A stretch of 23,511 nucleotides of DNA from Alphaproteobacteria bacterium (GTDB lineage: Bacteria; Pseudomonadota; Alphaproteobacteria; Puniceispirillales; Puniceispirillaceae), in the NCBI GenBank assembly GCA_011524805.1, contig WTJO01000239.1, positions 1-23,511 of the forward strand, written 5' to 3'. The notes beneath the pieces were generated by a model, which made no database searches, had not been told where the DNA came from, and saw nothing but the letters and a program-made list of their open reading frames with translations. The translations under genes were made by a program, and so were the position numbers. Below, piece by piece: positions 15,001 through 21,594 of this stretch (its first letter is position 1; every line of letters starts with the position of its first letter).

Positions 15001-15441
15001 TCCCTCACATAAGGCTGATAGCCGCCGAAGTGTTGATACTGGCAGAGTTGAATAGTCATCAAGCTGGGTGTCAATGCGCCCGTCTGCCGGCAGAACAGCA
15101 AGCGCGATCTTGTGTTTATCTGCCAGCATTTTTAGCTGTGCCAGACCATAAGACCAGTAAGGCACCCCGCCAATAAGCCTGATCAGAATGGCCGCAGCAT
15201 GGCGCAGTGTTTTTTCCAGATAAATATCGACTGATAGCGGATGGGTAAGCTGGTTCAGATTGGCTAGCCGCAGGCTGGGAAAATCCGGTTCTGCCGATTT
15301 TGCGGTGTGCCATGCCGCCGCAAAGGCTGTTAGATCGCTATCTGAAAATGACAGAACCACCAGCTCTGCCGGGCTCTGGTCAAGATCAATAGCTGTCTGT
15401 GTTTCTTCCAGCCCATGTTGTTCAACAAATACCAGATGCAT
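12091..15441 (-). CDS. cobN: Cobaltochelatase subunit CobN
   Basis: CobN is the large (1116-residue) subunit of the ATP-dependent chelatase that inserts cobalt into hydrogenobyrinic acid a,c-diamide, and it resembles BchH/ChlH. The N-terminus MHLVFVEQHGLEETQTAIDL with QSPAELVVLSFSDSDL is typical. Further on come AIIFYRSFALAADTAPI, SSYPGKPWQIAHAVGLD, CMVHIGAHGTLEWLPGKAVALS (the strongest family signature, around residues 540-560), SAVTIGHLPPPL, GRNLFAVDPLSVPTKSAY, DLWGSQSMRTAGEEFAMAL and GMAMDTALDDM. Ends look intact, but it is about 160 residues shorter than P. denitrificans CobN (1275), with length lost from internal variable segments. A His/Asn/Lys-rich insert lies near residue 415-430. The partner AAA+ subunits are not in the window. 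It starts 11 bases after cobW and has only a distant GAAGGGA ribosome site. Confidence 0.94.
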   Translation of the reverse strand: MHLVFVEQHGLEETQTAIDLDQSPAELVVLSFSDSDLTAFAAAWHTAKSAEPDFPSLRLANLNQLTHPLSVDIYLEKTLRHAAAILIRLIGGVPYWSYGLAQLKMLADKHKIALAVLPADGRIDTQLDDYSTLPVSTLRRLSALCEGGGELSARAALAQLAMAGGLYAQPVRRARQIGNVGYWHPDFGVSCPVLPTPADEDKPHLAIIFYRSFALAADTAPIAALYARFCEMGYHVTACFVPSLKAPDAANWLQHQLDFCQPDVIVNATSFSGRRGDKPSVLELADVPVFQIALSTASEQLWADSSRGLSPADMAMHIVLPEVDGRIFAGVASFKQKTQPDTALQFSPVMHQPNLQQIDNIASKIDSWTNLARQQDSHHTDSNHKKIGRKPAIILSSYPGKPWQIAHAVGLDGLASAEAILADNGFTDRPEVPLANSLPEAQITWPVDAYLSALDRLPETLRQAVFGAWGEVDTDPHVWAGAFHFTAEWRGDALVAVQPERSEPKLKKDSYHDLARTPPHHYVAFYLWLSRHSGCDCMVHIGAHGTLEWLPGKAVALSGTCWPEVLAGQMAVIYPFIVNDPGEAAQAKRRISAVTIGHLPPPLVTAGTQEKFSRLEALLDEFSNADGLDPKRRDRLMTDIQDEAEQIGLAQDLGLDEACNEADSLQRIDQFVCDVKDSQFTSGLHIFGRSAAIDIADIDGDENAHAERHGMARALAGKSVSAGPAGSPYRGRTDILPTGRNLFAVDPLSVPTKSAYAQGVKLADEFIRRHLQDHGEYPEKPVIDLWGSQSMRTAGEEFAMALHLLGVRPVWAEKTQRVDGFEILPTALLDRPRMDVTLRVSGLFRDIFPTLMSLFDAAIDALAKREETSDWNPFAGQLPDPRIFSPAPGHYGMAMDTALDDMGESGRQAAADAWLAASSWAFQGGEFNYNHQAISDRVASADSFIHLQDLAETDLLAARDYAAHEAGFMAANTLFGGSASAYHIDNIDPENPTARTLQEELARVVYARAANPEWISSMRPHGFRGAAEIAATLEHMASFANLTGMVGDHLFDQFFDQTLGNDEVTSFLRAENYDAYLAICDVFSALYDHNLWKSRRNTHIDRLQSLTQANTGEQVA

Positions 15442-15452
15442 CTTGTTATCTG

Positions 15453-16490
15453 CTATCCCTTCAGAATAGAGCGAATCTCGTCAGGCTTTATATCATCATG
15501 TTCAGCGATCACAACAAGCCGTGTTGTTCTGGCCTCGCCTGCCTGCCACATCCTGTCATACTGGGTGCGGATTCTGCTGCCTACCGCCTGAATTAACAGA
15601 CGCATTGGCTTATCTGTAACAGCCGCATACCCTTTTACACGCAAGATTTTGTGGGTTTCGGCCAGTCTGGTGATTGCCTCTACCAGCCTGTCAGGATCGT
15701 CAATTTCACCTAGCTCGATGATGGTTGAATCAAAATCTTCATGGTCATGTTCTGGCACCCCGTCATGATGAGAGGGTCTGGCATCAAGATCTGATTCTGC
15801 TTCGGCCTCTAGTCCCAGCAGGATATTCATATCCACCTTACCATCACATACTTCAATCACAGGCAGGGTTCTGGCAGAGCTGTCGGAAATTATCTGGCGC
15901 GCCTGTGCGCATTGCGCTTCGCCTGCCAGATCAGGCTTTGTCAGTAATACCAGATCAGCACAGTTAAGCTGGTCTTCAAATACTTCTGATAGGGGCGTGT
16001 CATGATCAAGGCTGTCATCTGCCAGCCTTTGTGCATCAACAGCCGCAACATCGGTTGCAAAGCGGCCAGTTGCAACAGCCTCTGCGTCAGCCAGCGCTAC
16101 CACCCCGTCTACGGTAATCCGCGAGCGGATGGCCGGCCAGTCAAATGCCTTTAATAGCGGTTTTGGCAGAGCCAGTCCGGATGTTTCGATCAAAATATGG
16201 TCAGGCAGAGGGTCAAGGGTCATCAGCGCTTCAATTGTTGGGATAAAATCATCAGCAACCGTGCAGCAGATACAGCCATTTGCAAGCTCGACGATATTTT
16301 CCTCAGGGCAGTTCGGAATCGCACAGCTTTTCAGAATCTCGCCATCCACACCAACATCGCCAAATTCATTGACAATCACTGCCAGCCGCCTGTCACCACC
16401 AGACCGGATAAGCTCGCTTATCAAGGTGGTTTTTCCTGAACCCAGAAAACCTGTAATCACTGTTACAGGAAGTTTTGAGAGTGTATGCAT
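15453..16490 (-). CDS. cobW: CobW-family metal-chaperone GTPase
   Basis: This 345-residue G3E GTPase is thought to deliver cobalt to the chelatase at the expense of GTP. Visible are the Walker A motif GFLGSGKT (residues 14-21), VNEFGDVGVDG (switch region), the metal-binding CICC at 73-76 (a CxCC motif), IETSGLA, the guanine-specificity motif TKPD at 184-187, a histidine- and acid-rich loop PSHHDGVPEHDHEDFD (239-254) likely to bind metal, and a C-terminal CobW_C domain (about 255-345) with RVKGYAAV. It begins the leftward run directly upstream of cobN, which fits a cobalt-supply role. The start has AAGGA 8 bases upstream. Some G3E proteins handle zinc instead; context favours cobalt. Confidence 0.92.
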   Translation of the reverse strand: MHTLSKLPVTVITGFLGSGKTTLISELIRSGGDRRLAVIVNEFGDVGVDGEILKSCAIPNCPEENIVELANGCICCTVADDFIPTIEALMTLDPLPDHILIETSGLALPKPLLKAFDWPAIRSRITVDGVVALADAEAVATGRFATDVAAVDAQRLADDSLDHDTPLSEVFEDQLNCADLVLLTKPDLAGEAQCAQARQIISDSSARTLPVIEVCDGKVDMNILLGLEAEAESDLDARPSHHDGVPEHDHEDFDSTIIELGEIDDPDRLVEAITRLAETHKILRVKGYAAVTDKPMRLLIQAVGSRIRTQYDRMWQAGEARTTRLVVIAEHDDIKPDEIRSILKG

Positions 16491-16732
16491 CAGATAGTCC
16501 TTTTTGTATTTTTTGCCTGTTCAGCACACAGGACAAACCCCTCAAGACGGAAGTGAAAAAAATATTGTCTAACTCTAGCGTCTCTGGTCTATCTATAAAA
16601 GACCTGTTTGTTTATACTAGGCAGAATCCGACCTTATGTTGAACCCATCAGGCAAAGGCCGCCAGAAAATTAGCCCCGGCTGATATATCTATTGCCGCAT
16701 GCAGGCTCAGAATTGACACAGGAGAGATAGCC
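16491..16732 (+). other. Divergent spacer between cobW and cobO (242 bases)
   Basis: This is the largest gap in the window and must hold start signals for the leftward cobW-cobN run and the rightward cobO-cobQ pair. It contains AT-rich blocks with TATAAA (16594-16599) and TATACT (16613-16618), and two short inverted repeats: CCTGT/ACAGG at 16516-16532 and GGTCT/AGACC at 16586-16604. The cobO ribosome site GGAG sits at 16721-16724. I find no well-spaced minus 35 box for either TATA-like box. On neither strand do I see the B12-box consensus or the CCCGCAACTG-like core expected of a cobalamin riboswitch. A 15-codon frame (16636-16683) has no ribosome site. The regulation is therefore unassigned. 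Confidence 0.5.
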
Positions 16733-17371
16733 ATGTCCGCAGACGAGAACAAGGCTGGCGCAGAATCAGAAAAAGATATCCGCCATGCGCAGAAGATGAA
16801 AAAAATCAAGGCGGCGCGCGATAAGATGATGCAGTCCATAACAGAAGAGAAAGGGCTGATTATCGTTCATACAGGGGCAGGCAAAGGTAAATCATCGTCT
16901 GGTTTTGGCATGATTATGCGCTGTATTGCCCATGATATTCCCTGCGGCGTGGTGCAATTTATCAAAGGCACATGGCAGACAGGCGAGCGGAAATTTTTGA
17001 CAGAACATTTTGCAGATAAATGCAGATTTATCGTCTCAGGCGAGGGCTTTACCTGGGAAGTTCAGGACAGACAGAGAGATATTCAGGCAGCACAGGCAGG
17101 ATGGGAAGCAGCAAAGCAGATGATTCTCGACCCCGAGATCGGGTTTGTGCTACTGGACGAGATCAATATTGCCTTGCGATATGACTATCTGGATATAGAT
17201 GATGTTGTCAGCTTTCTGCTGACGCATAAGCCTGAGATGACCCATGTTGTGCTAACTGGCCGGAACGCAAAGGAAGAGCTTATCGAACTGGCTGATATGG
17301 TGACAGAAATGAGCCTGCTGAAACATCCGTTCAAATCAGGCATCAAGGCGCAAAAAGGCGTTGAGTTTTAA
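16733..17371 (+). CDS. cobO: Cob(I)yrinic acid a,c-diamide adenosyltransferase CobO
   Basis: This 212-residue ATP:corrinoid adenosyltransferase (CobA/CobO/BtuR type) transfers 5'-deoxyadenosyl from ATP to the cobalt of cob(I)yrinate a,c-diamide. After a charged, helix-prone N-terminus (residues 1-40) comes GLIIVHTGAGKGKSSSGFGM, whose P-loop GAGKGKSS lies at 48-55 in the reversed-geometry style of this family. Then come GVVQFIKGTWQTGE, GEGFTWE, VLLDEINIALRYDYLD and HVVLTGRNAKEELIELADMVTEM, followed by KHPFKSGIKAQKGVEF, the standard C-terminus. The start ATG has GGAG 8 bases upstream. cobQ follows after 15 bases. Confidence 0.95.
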   Translation: MSADENKAGAESEKDIRHAQKMKKIKAARDKMMQSITEEKGLIIVHTGAGKGKSSSGFGMIMRCIAHDIPCGVVQFIKGTWQTGERKFLTEHFADKCRFIVSGEGFTWEVQDRQRDIQAAQAGWEAAKQMILDPEIGFVLLDEINIALRYDYLDIDDVVSFLLTHKPEMTHVVLTGRNAKEELIELADMVTEMSLLKHPFKSGIKAQKGVEF

Positions 17372-17386
17372 CATAGGGTAAGCAAT

Positions 17387-18883
17387 ATGCCTGCTATCAT
17401 GTTTCAGGGCACGGGCTCTTCGGTCGGAAAATCGCTTCTGGTAGCAGGCTTATGTCGTGCCCTGCATCTTCGCGGACTGTCTGTTGCGCCCTTCAAGCCC
17501 CAGAATATGTCAAATAATGCTGCTGTTACCTCAGATGGTGGCGAGATTGGCAGAGCGCAGGCATTGCAGGCACGTGCCGCCTATCTGCCTGCCCACACAG
17601 ATATGAACCCTGTGCTATTAAAGCCAGAGAGCGAGACAGGCGCGCAGGTGATTGTGCAGGGCAGACGTTTTGCGACTGCAAAGGCACGTGAATATAGTCA
17701 GCTTAAACCTCAGCTAATGAGCTATGTAATGGATAGTTTCAGGCGGCTTGAATCAGCACATGATCTAGTGCTGGTCGAGGGGGCGGGCAGTCCTGCCGAA
17801 ATCAATCTGCGGGCAGGCGATATTGCCAATATGGGATTTGCCCAGACAGCAGAGATTCCTGTTATCCTGATTGGCGATATAGACAGGGGCGGGGTGATTG
17901 CCCAGATAGTCGGCACACAACAGGTGATTTCAGATCAAGATGCCAGCCTGATAAGCGGCTTTATCATCAATAAATTCAGAGGGGATGTAAGTCTGTTTGA
18001 TGATGGCTATCAGCAGATAGAACAGATTACGGGCTGGCAGGGTTTCGGGGTTGTGCCCTATTTTGCCAGCCAGTGGAAATTGCCAGCAGAAGATGGCATG
18101 GATATCGCCCATAAGGCGCAGGACAGGCTGTCTGGCCGGACAGATAGCGCGCGCAATCTTCATATTGTCTGTCTGAGGCTGTCAAGGATTGCCAATTTTG
18201 ACGATCTTGACCCGCTTATTCACGAGCCGGATGTTCGGCTGAGTATGGTTGAGGCTGGCCAGCCCGTTCCTGCTGATGCTGATCTGGTTATCATTCCGGG
18301 CAGCAAATCCACAATTGCCGATTTGACCTTTATCAGAGAGCAGGGCTGGGACATAGATTTAATGGCGCATTACAGACGGGGTGGCCATATTATTGGTATT
18401 TGCGGCGGTTATCAGATGCTGGGTCGCCGTATCACCGACCCCCAGCTTATTGAGAGTAGCCTCTCAGAGATTGACGGGCTTGGCTTTCTGGATATCAGCA
18501 CAGAGATGACAGCCGATAAACAGCTTGCTCAGGTAGGCGCCACCCATCTTGGCTCTGGCACCCAGATTAGCGGCTATGAAATTCATATTGGCCGCACTAC
18601 GGGCGCTGATACAGCGCGGCCCGTAATGCGCATCCTGTCTGGCGGGGCAGAGCGAGACGATGGTGCCATCAGCCCCTGTGGCAGAATATGGGGATGCTAT
18701 CTGCATGGCATGTTTAGTGATGACAGTTTCAGGCATCATATTCTGGCCGGACTGGGAGATATCTCTTTTGATAACGCCGGGGCTCTAGATTATGAGCAGC
18801 AGATCGATGATACACTCTCAGAGCTGGCTGCCCATCTTGAACGCTCACTTGATATTGACAGGCTAATCAGTCTGGCCAGCTAG
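17387..18883 (+). CDS. cobQ: Cobyric acid synthase CobQ
   Basis: This 498-residue ATP- and glutamine-dependent enzyme amidates side chains b, d, e and g of adenosylcobyrinic acid a,c-diamide, giving adenosylcobyric acid. The dethiobiotin-synthetase-like half has GTGSSVGKSLLVAGLCRAL (residues 9-27), FKPQNMSNNAAVT, EIGRAQALQARAA, EGAGSPAEINLR and GDIDRGGVIAQIVGT. The glutaminase half has IIPGSKSTIADL, the nucleophile Cys339 in GICGGYQMLG, GYEIHIGRT and His440 in YLHGMFSDD. Length is normal. The DNA is rich in AGA/AGG arginine codons (13 of 31). TAGGG lies just before the ATG. The 3' end overlaps the convergent decarboxylase gene by 17 bases, so no terminator separates the two. Confidence 0.96.
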   Translation: MPAIMFQGTGSSVGKSLLVAGLCRALHLRGLSVAPFKPQNMSNNAAVTSDGGEIGRAQALQARAAYLPAHTDMNPVLLKPESETGAQVIVQGRRFATAKAREYSQLKPQLMSYVMDSFRRLESAHDLVLVEGAGSPAEINLRAGDIANMGFAQTAEIPVILIGDIDRGGVIAQIVGTQQVISDQDASLISGFIINKFRGDVSLFDDGYQQIEQITGWQGFGVVPYFASQWKLPAEDGMDIAHKAQDRLSGRTDSARNLHIVCLRLSRIANFDDLDPLIHEPDVRLSMVEAGQPVPADADLVIIPGSKSTIADLTFIREQGWDIDLMAHYRRGGHIIGICGGYQMLGRRITDPQLIESSLSEIDGLGFLDISTEMTADKQLAQVGATHLGSGTQISGYEIHIGRTTGADTARPVMRILSGGAERDDGAISPCGRIWGCYLHGMFSDDSFRHHILAGLGDISFDNAGALDYEQQIDDTLSELAAHLERSLDIDRLISLAS

Positions 18884-19883
18884 CAAAGGCGCTGGCAAGA
18901 CGCGGCATATGGTCTGGCGGCATGATGCCAAGCCTGATCCATTCAGGCGCGTATGAGAAGCATCTCGTCCAGATATGATGTTGTGCCAGATGATGCTGAA
19001 GCGCGCGGGCATCAGCGCAGTGATATAGCCTGAATAGGGGCGTGCCACCTGCCAGCGACAGGCCGGCCGATATGGCCATTTCGTCCATTTCCTGAGATAG
19101 CTGGCGCAGTCTAACACAAGTATCTTTATGCCACCTGCTATCAGCAAAAGCCTGTGTTGCTATCTCAATCGCCATGCCGGAGACTGGCCATGGCCCTGCT
19201 GCGTCCCGTAATGCCGAGATATAGTCCGGCGTGCTGATCACAAAGCCCAGCCTGACTCCGGCAAGCCCGAAAAATTTGCCGAAAGATTTCAGGCATATGA
19301 TATTTTCTGCAGGCAGTGTTTCAGCACAATATAATGGCGTATCTGCAACATCGGCAAAACTTTCATCTAGCAATACCATATCAGCATGGCGGGCAATCTC
19401 TGCTAGTGCATCAGTGCCTATCTGTGTGCCGGTCGGGTTATTTGGCGCGCAGATAACAGCCAGTTCTGCGCCATATAGCGCATCTATGTCTGTGACCTCT
19501 GATACAGCCATGCCGGCGCGTGCAAAACATCGTGCATATTCATTATAGGTAGGTGATAGAATCGCCACAGCTGGCGTGGCTGAGTGTTCCTGTGCCAGTT
19601 TTTCTGCCAGAAATGGCGCTAGCAGGCTGAGTCCTGTCTGTGCGCCAGCCACAGCAAGAATATCTGATGCATCGCCTGGCTGATAATAGCTGGCTGCCGC
19701 TTTCTCCAGCCTGTCTATATCATGTCTGTCTGGCAAACGGGTCAGGCTGTCGGCAGATGGCGCTGTGAACGGATAGGCAAGCGGATTAATGCCTGTAGAC
19801 AGATCGCACCAGTTCTCACGCGCCCCGCCATAGCTGGATATGGCCATATCAAGATTGCCGCCATGCTCAATAGGGTCTGTCAT
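18867..19883 (-). CDS. cobD: L-threonine-O-3-phosphate decarboxylase (CobD; P. denitrificans CobC)
   Basis: This 338-residue PLP enzyme of aminotransferase fold class I decarboxylates threonine phosphate to (R)-1-aminopropan-2-ol phosphate, the linker of the nucleotide loop. The start IEHGGNLDMAISSYG and the LSTGINPLAYP segment are typical of this subfamily rather than of histidinol-phosphate aminotransferase. Then come ILSPTYNEYARCF, APNNPTG (Asn149), LLDESFAD (Asp173, which holds the pyridine nitrogen) and LKSFGKFFGLAGVRLGF with the Schiff-base lysine Lys203. No histidine operon genes are nearby, and cbiB, whose product uses the aminopropanol phosphate, overlaps by 4 bases upstream. Together these favour the B12 assignment. 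Naming conflict: P. denitrificans calls this cobC. Confidence 0.91.
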   Translation of the reverse strand: MTDPIEHGGNLDMAISSYGGARENWCDLSTGINPLAYPFTAPSADSLTRLPDRHDIDRLEKAAASYYQPGDASDILAVAGAQTGLSLLAPFLAEKLAQEHSATPAVAILSPTYNEYARCFARAGMAVSEVTDIDALYGAELAVICAPNNPTGTQIGTDALAEIARHADMVLLDESFADVADTPLYCAETLPAENIICLKSFGKFFGLAGVRLGFVISTPDYISALRDAAGPWPVSGMAIEIATQAFADSRWHKDTCVRLRQLSQEMDEMAISAGLSLAGGTPLFRLYHCADARALQHHLAQHHIWTRCFSYAPEWIRLGIMPPDHMPRLASAFASWPD

Positions 19884-20863
19884 ATTAGGGCGGCTCCAGA
19901 AGCTGTGGCGATAAGCAGGATGCAGATCAATATCATCACCTGCCTGAAGCGCGCAAGTGCCCGCCCGATATCTTCTTTTCGGGCTATTCTGCCAGACGGG
20001 TTAATGATGGCATCTGTTGTGACATGGTCGTGATATATACGGGGGCCTGACAGCTGGATTTCAAGGCTGGACGCAACTGCAGATTCAGGCCAGCCTGCAT
20101 TTGGCGAGCGATGCTGGCCAGCCTCAGCCCACATCTGCCCTATGCTGTTAAGACGGTTTTGAGACGTTAGGCAGAATAACAGGCCGCATAGGCGTGCAGG
20201 AAGCAAATTCACCAGATCATCAAACCGCGCGCTTGCCCAGCCAAAGGCGCCATGTTTGTCGGTTTTATAGCCGATCATGGAATCAAGCGTATTGACAGCC
20301 TTATATAGATACAGCCCCGGCAGGCCGGCCAGCACCCCCCAGAATAGCGGTGCAACAATGCCATCTGAGGTATTTTCAGCCAGACTTTCAATCGCTGCGC
20401 GGCTGATGCCAGCCTCGTCAAGCGTTGTAACATCCCGCCCTACAATCATGCCAACCGCCTCTCTGGCTGCTTCTATATCATCTTTTTGTAGTGGGGTGGC
20501 GACAGCCTGAACATGTTGTGCAAGTGATTTGCTGGCAAGCATCGGAAAGCTGAATAAACCTGCCAGACATATGCCCAAGCCCGAAAGAGGCAGAATAAGC
20601 ATCAGGCCAGCCCCCGCCGTCGCGCTTATTCCTGCGACAGTGAACAGACAGGCAATGCCGCCAGCATATCGCAGGCTAGCAGGATATTCTGGTCTGTTCA
20701 GCACCCTGTCAAGCCAGCTTATCAGACTGCCAAGCCAGCTTACCGGATGGCCAATATGCCGATATAGCCATGCTGGCCAGCCGAACAGCCATTCCAGCCC
20801 AAAGCCGATGAGCATGACAAAACTGTTCAGGATAATAAATTCCAGATAGGCGTTCAGTATCAT
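19880..20863 (-). CDS. cbiB: Adenosylcobinamide-phosphate synthase CbiB (P. denitrificans CobD)
   Basis: This 327-residue inner-membrane enzyme condenses adenosylcobyric acid with aminopropanol (phosphate). Hydrophobic segments lie near residues 8-30, 68-103, about 190-215 and 306-327. Family motifs are HPVSWLGSLISWLDRVLN near the N-terminus, then AVGMIVGRDVTTLDEAGISRA, AIESLAENTSDGIVAPLFW (the best signature), YKAVNTLDSMIGYKTDKH and GWASARFDDLVNLLPARL. It uses ATG 20863. The nearest AGGA is about 13 bases upstream, so initiation may be weak, and an inner ATG at 20815 has no ribosome site. It is the first gene of a two-gene leftward unit with the decarboxylase, divergent from cobU. Confidence 0.94.
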   Translation of the reverse strand: MILNAYLEFIILNSFVMLIGFGLEWLFGWPAWLYRHIGHPVSWLGSLISWLDRVLNRPEYPASLRYAGGIACLFTVAGISATAGAGLMLILPLSGLGICLAGLFSFPMLASKSLAQHVQAVATPLQKDDIEAAREAVGMIVGRDVTTLDEAGISRAAIESLAENTSDGIVAPLFWGVLAGLPGLYLYKAVNTLDSMIGYKTDKHGAFGWASARFDDLVNLLPARLCGLLFCLTSQNRLNSIGQMWAEAGQHRSPNAGWPESAVASSLEIQLSGPRIYHDHVTTDAIINPSGRIARKEDIGRALARFRQVMILICILLIATASGAALI

Positions 20864-21029
20864 GTTATGCTTGCAGTTCCTGTCAAACGGGGTATCCGGA
20901 ATATTGCCCTTCGGGTTTAGAAAATACTACACTATCACGTCAGGCTAATGCTATGGCAGATTTTATATTGGTTATGGACTATGGAACAGAATGGCCAGAC
21001 CAGTATAACGATATTGGAGATAACAGGCG
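20864..21029 (+). other. Divergent spacer between cbiB and cobU (166 bases)
   Basis: The spacer must carry signals for both directions. Rightward, TTGCCC (20904-20909) and TACACT (20928-20933) with an 18-base gap form a weak promoter candidate for cobU-cobT-cobS. The ribosome site GGAGA (21016-21020) precedes ATG 21030 by 9 bases. On the minus strand, a TTGACA followed by AGGAAC lies just before cbiB, but its matching minus 10 position would fall on the start codon. The minus-strand run CAGGAACTGC faintly recalls a B12 box, but no other riboswitch element accompanies it. Confidence 0.4.
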
Positions 21030-21536
21030 ATGGCCGAAATTATTCTGGTTACAGGCGGCGCACGCTCAGGCAAAAGCGCACTGGCAGAAAGGCTGGCACA
21101 GTCATGTGGCAACAAGGTGATTTACATTGCCACCTCAGAGCCTTTTGATGATGAGATGCAGAGCCGCATTGACCGTCACCGCGCTAGACGGGATGCTGGC
21201 TGGCGCACAGTTGACGCGCCGCTAGAGCTGCCAGATATGCTGGTGCAGACCGACGGGGATGCCCCGCGGCTGGTTGATTGTCTGACCATGTGGCTGAATA
21301 ATCTTATCTACCATAATCGGGATGTTGGCGATGAGATGAACAGGCTGATTAAGGTGATATCGGAACAGCAGGCTGATCTTGTGATGGTGACCAATGAAAT
21401 AGGCTCAGGTCTGGTACCGCAAACTGCTGAAGCACGCAAATTCAGGGATTTGGCAGGTGAGCTAAACCAGATGGTTGCACAGGCCGCCTCACAGGTATAT
21501 CTCAGTGTCTCAGGGATACCGGTGAAGATAAAATAA
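21030..21536 (+). CDS. cobU: Bifunctional adenosylcobinamide kinase / guanylyltransferase CobU (P. denitrificans CobP)
   Basis: This 168-residue enzyme phosphorylates adenosylcobinamide and then transfers GMP to give adenosylcobinamide-GDP. The N-terminal P-loop VTGGARSGKSALAERLA (about residues 7-23) is followed by VIYIATSEPFDDEM and RIDRHRARRDAGW, whose histidine corresponds to the guanylylated His46 of Salmonella CobU. Then come VDCLTMWLNNLI, VTNEIGSGLVP, and the terminal YLSVSGIPVKIK, matching the family's usual V-x-G-x-P-x-x-L-K ending. It is slightly shorter than the typical 170-180 residues but complete. The 58-base gap to cobT holds the cobT ribosome site. Confidence 0.94.
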   Translation: MAEIILVTGGARSGKSALAERLAQSCGNKVIYIATSEPFDDEMQSRIDRHRARRDAGWRTVDAPLELPDMLVQTDGDAPRLVDCLTMWLNNLIYHNRDVGDEMNRLIKVISEQQADLVMVTNEIGSGLVPQTAEARKFRDLAGELNQMVAQAASQVYLSVSGIPVKIK

Positions 21537-21580
21537 TCTGCTGACTGTCCGGAAATTGAATGTATCAACTCTAAGTTGCC

Positions 21581-21585
21581 AGGGG
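21581..21585 (+). promoter_or_regulatory. Ribosome-binding site deciding the cobT start
   Basis: AGGGG lies 9 bases before ATG 21595. The in-frame upstream TTG (21556) has no comparable site and would add 13 residues unlike the family. Confidence 0.6.
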
Positions 21586-21594
21586 AAAACCAAG

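Noticed and set aside
16516..16532. Short hairpin CCTGT/ACAGG beside a T-run near cobW
   Set aside because: The T-run precedes the stem on the plus strand and becomes an A-run on the minus strand, and the stem is only five pairs. This is not a terminator in either direction.
16636..16683. A 15-codon frame (starts MLNPSGKGRQK) ahead of cobO that could be a leader peptide
   Set aside because: It has no ribosome-binding site and no run of regulatory codons, and no alternative hairpin or attenuator follows. A frame this short is expected by chance.
16648..16839. A 63-codon leftward frame with hydrophobic stretches overlapping the cobO start
   Set aside because: It has no ribosome site and overlaps the cobO N-terminus and its ribosome site. 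The hydrophobicity comes from the antisense of Lys/Glu-rich codons.
20870..20900. Faint B12-box resemblance (CAGGAACTGC on the minus strand) before cbiB
   Set aside because: Only the tail of the box is similar. The conserved riboswitch core and receptor helices are missing from the short leader.
20948..21148. A 66-codon frame running into cobU out of frame
   Set aside because: It overlaps cobU in another frame and has no motif or ribosome site.
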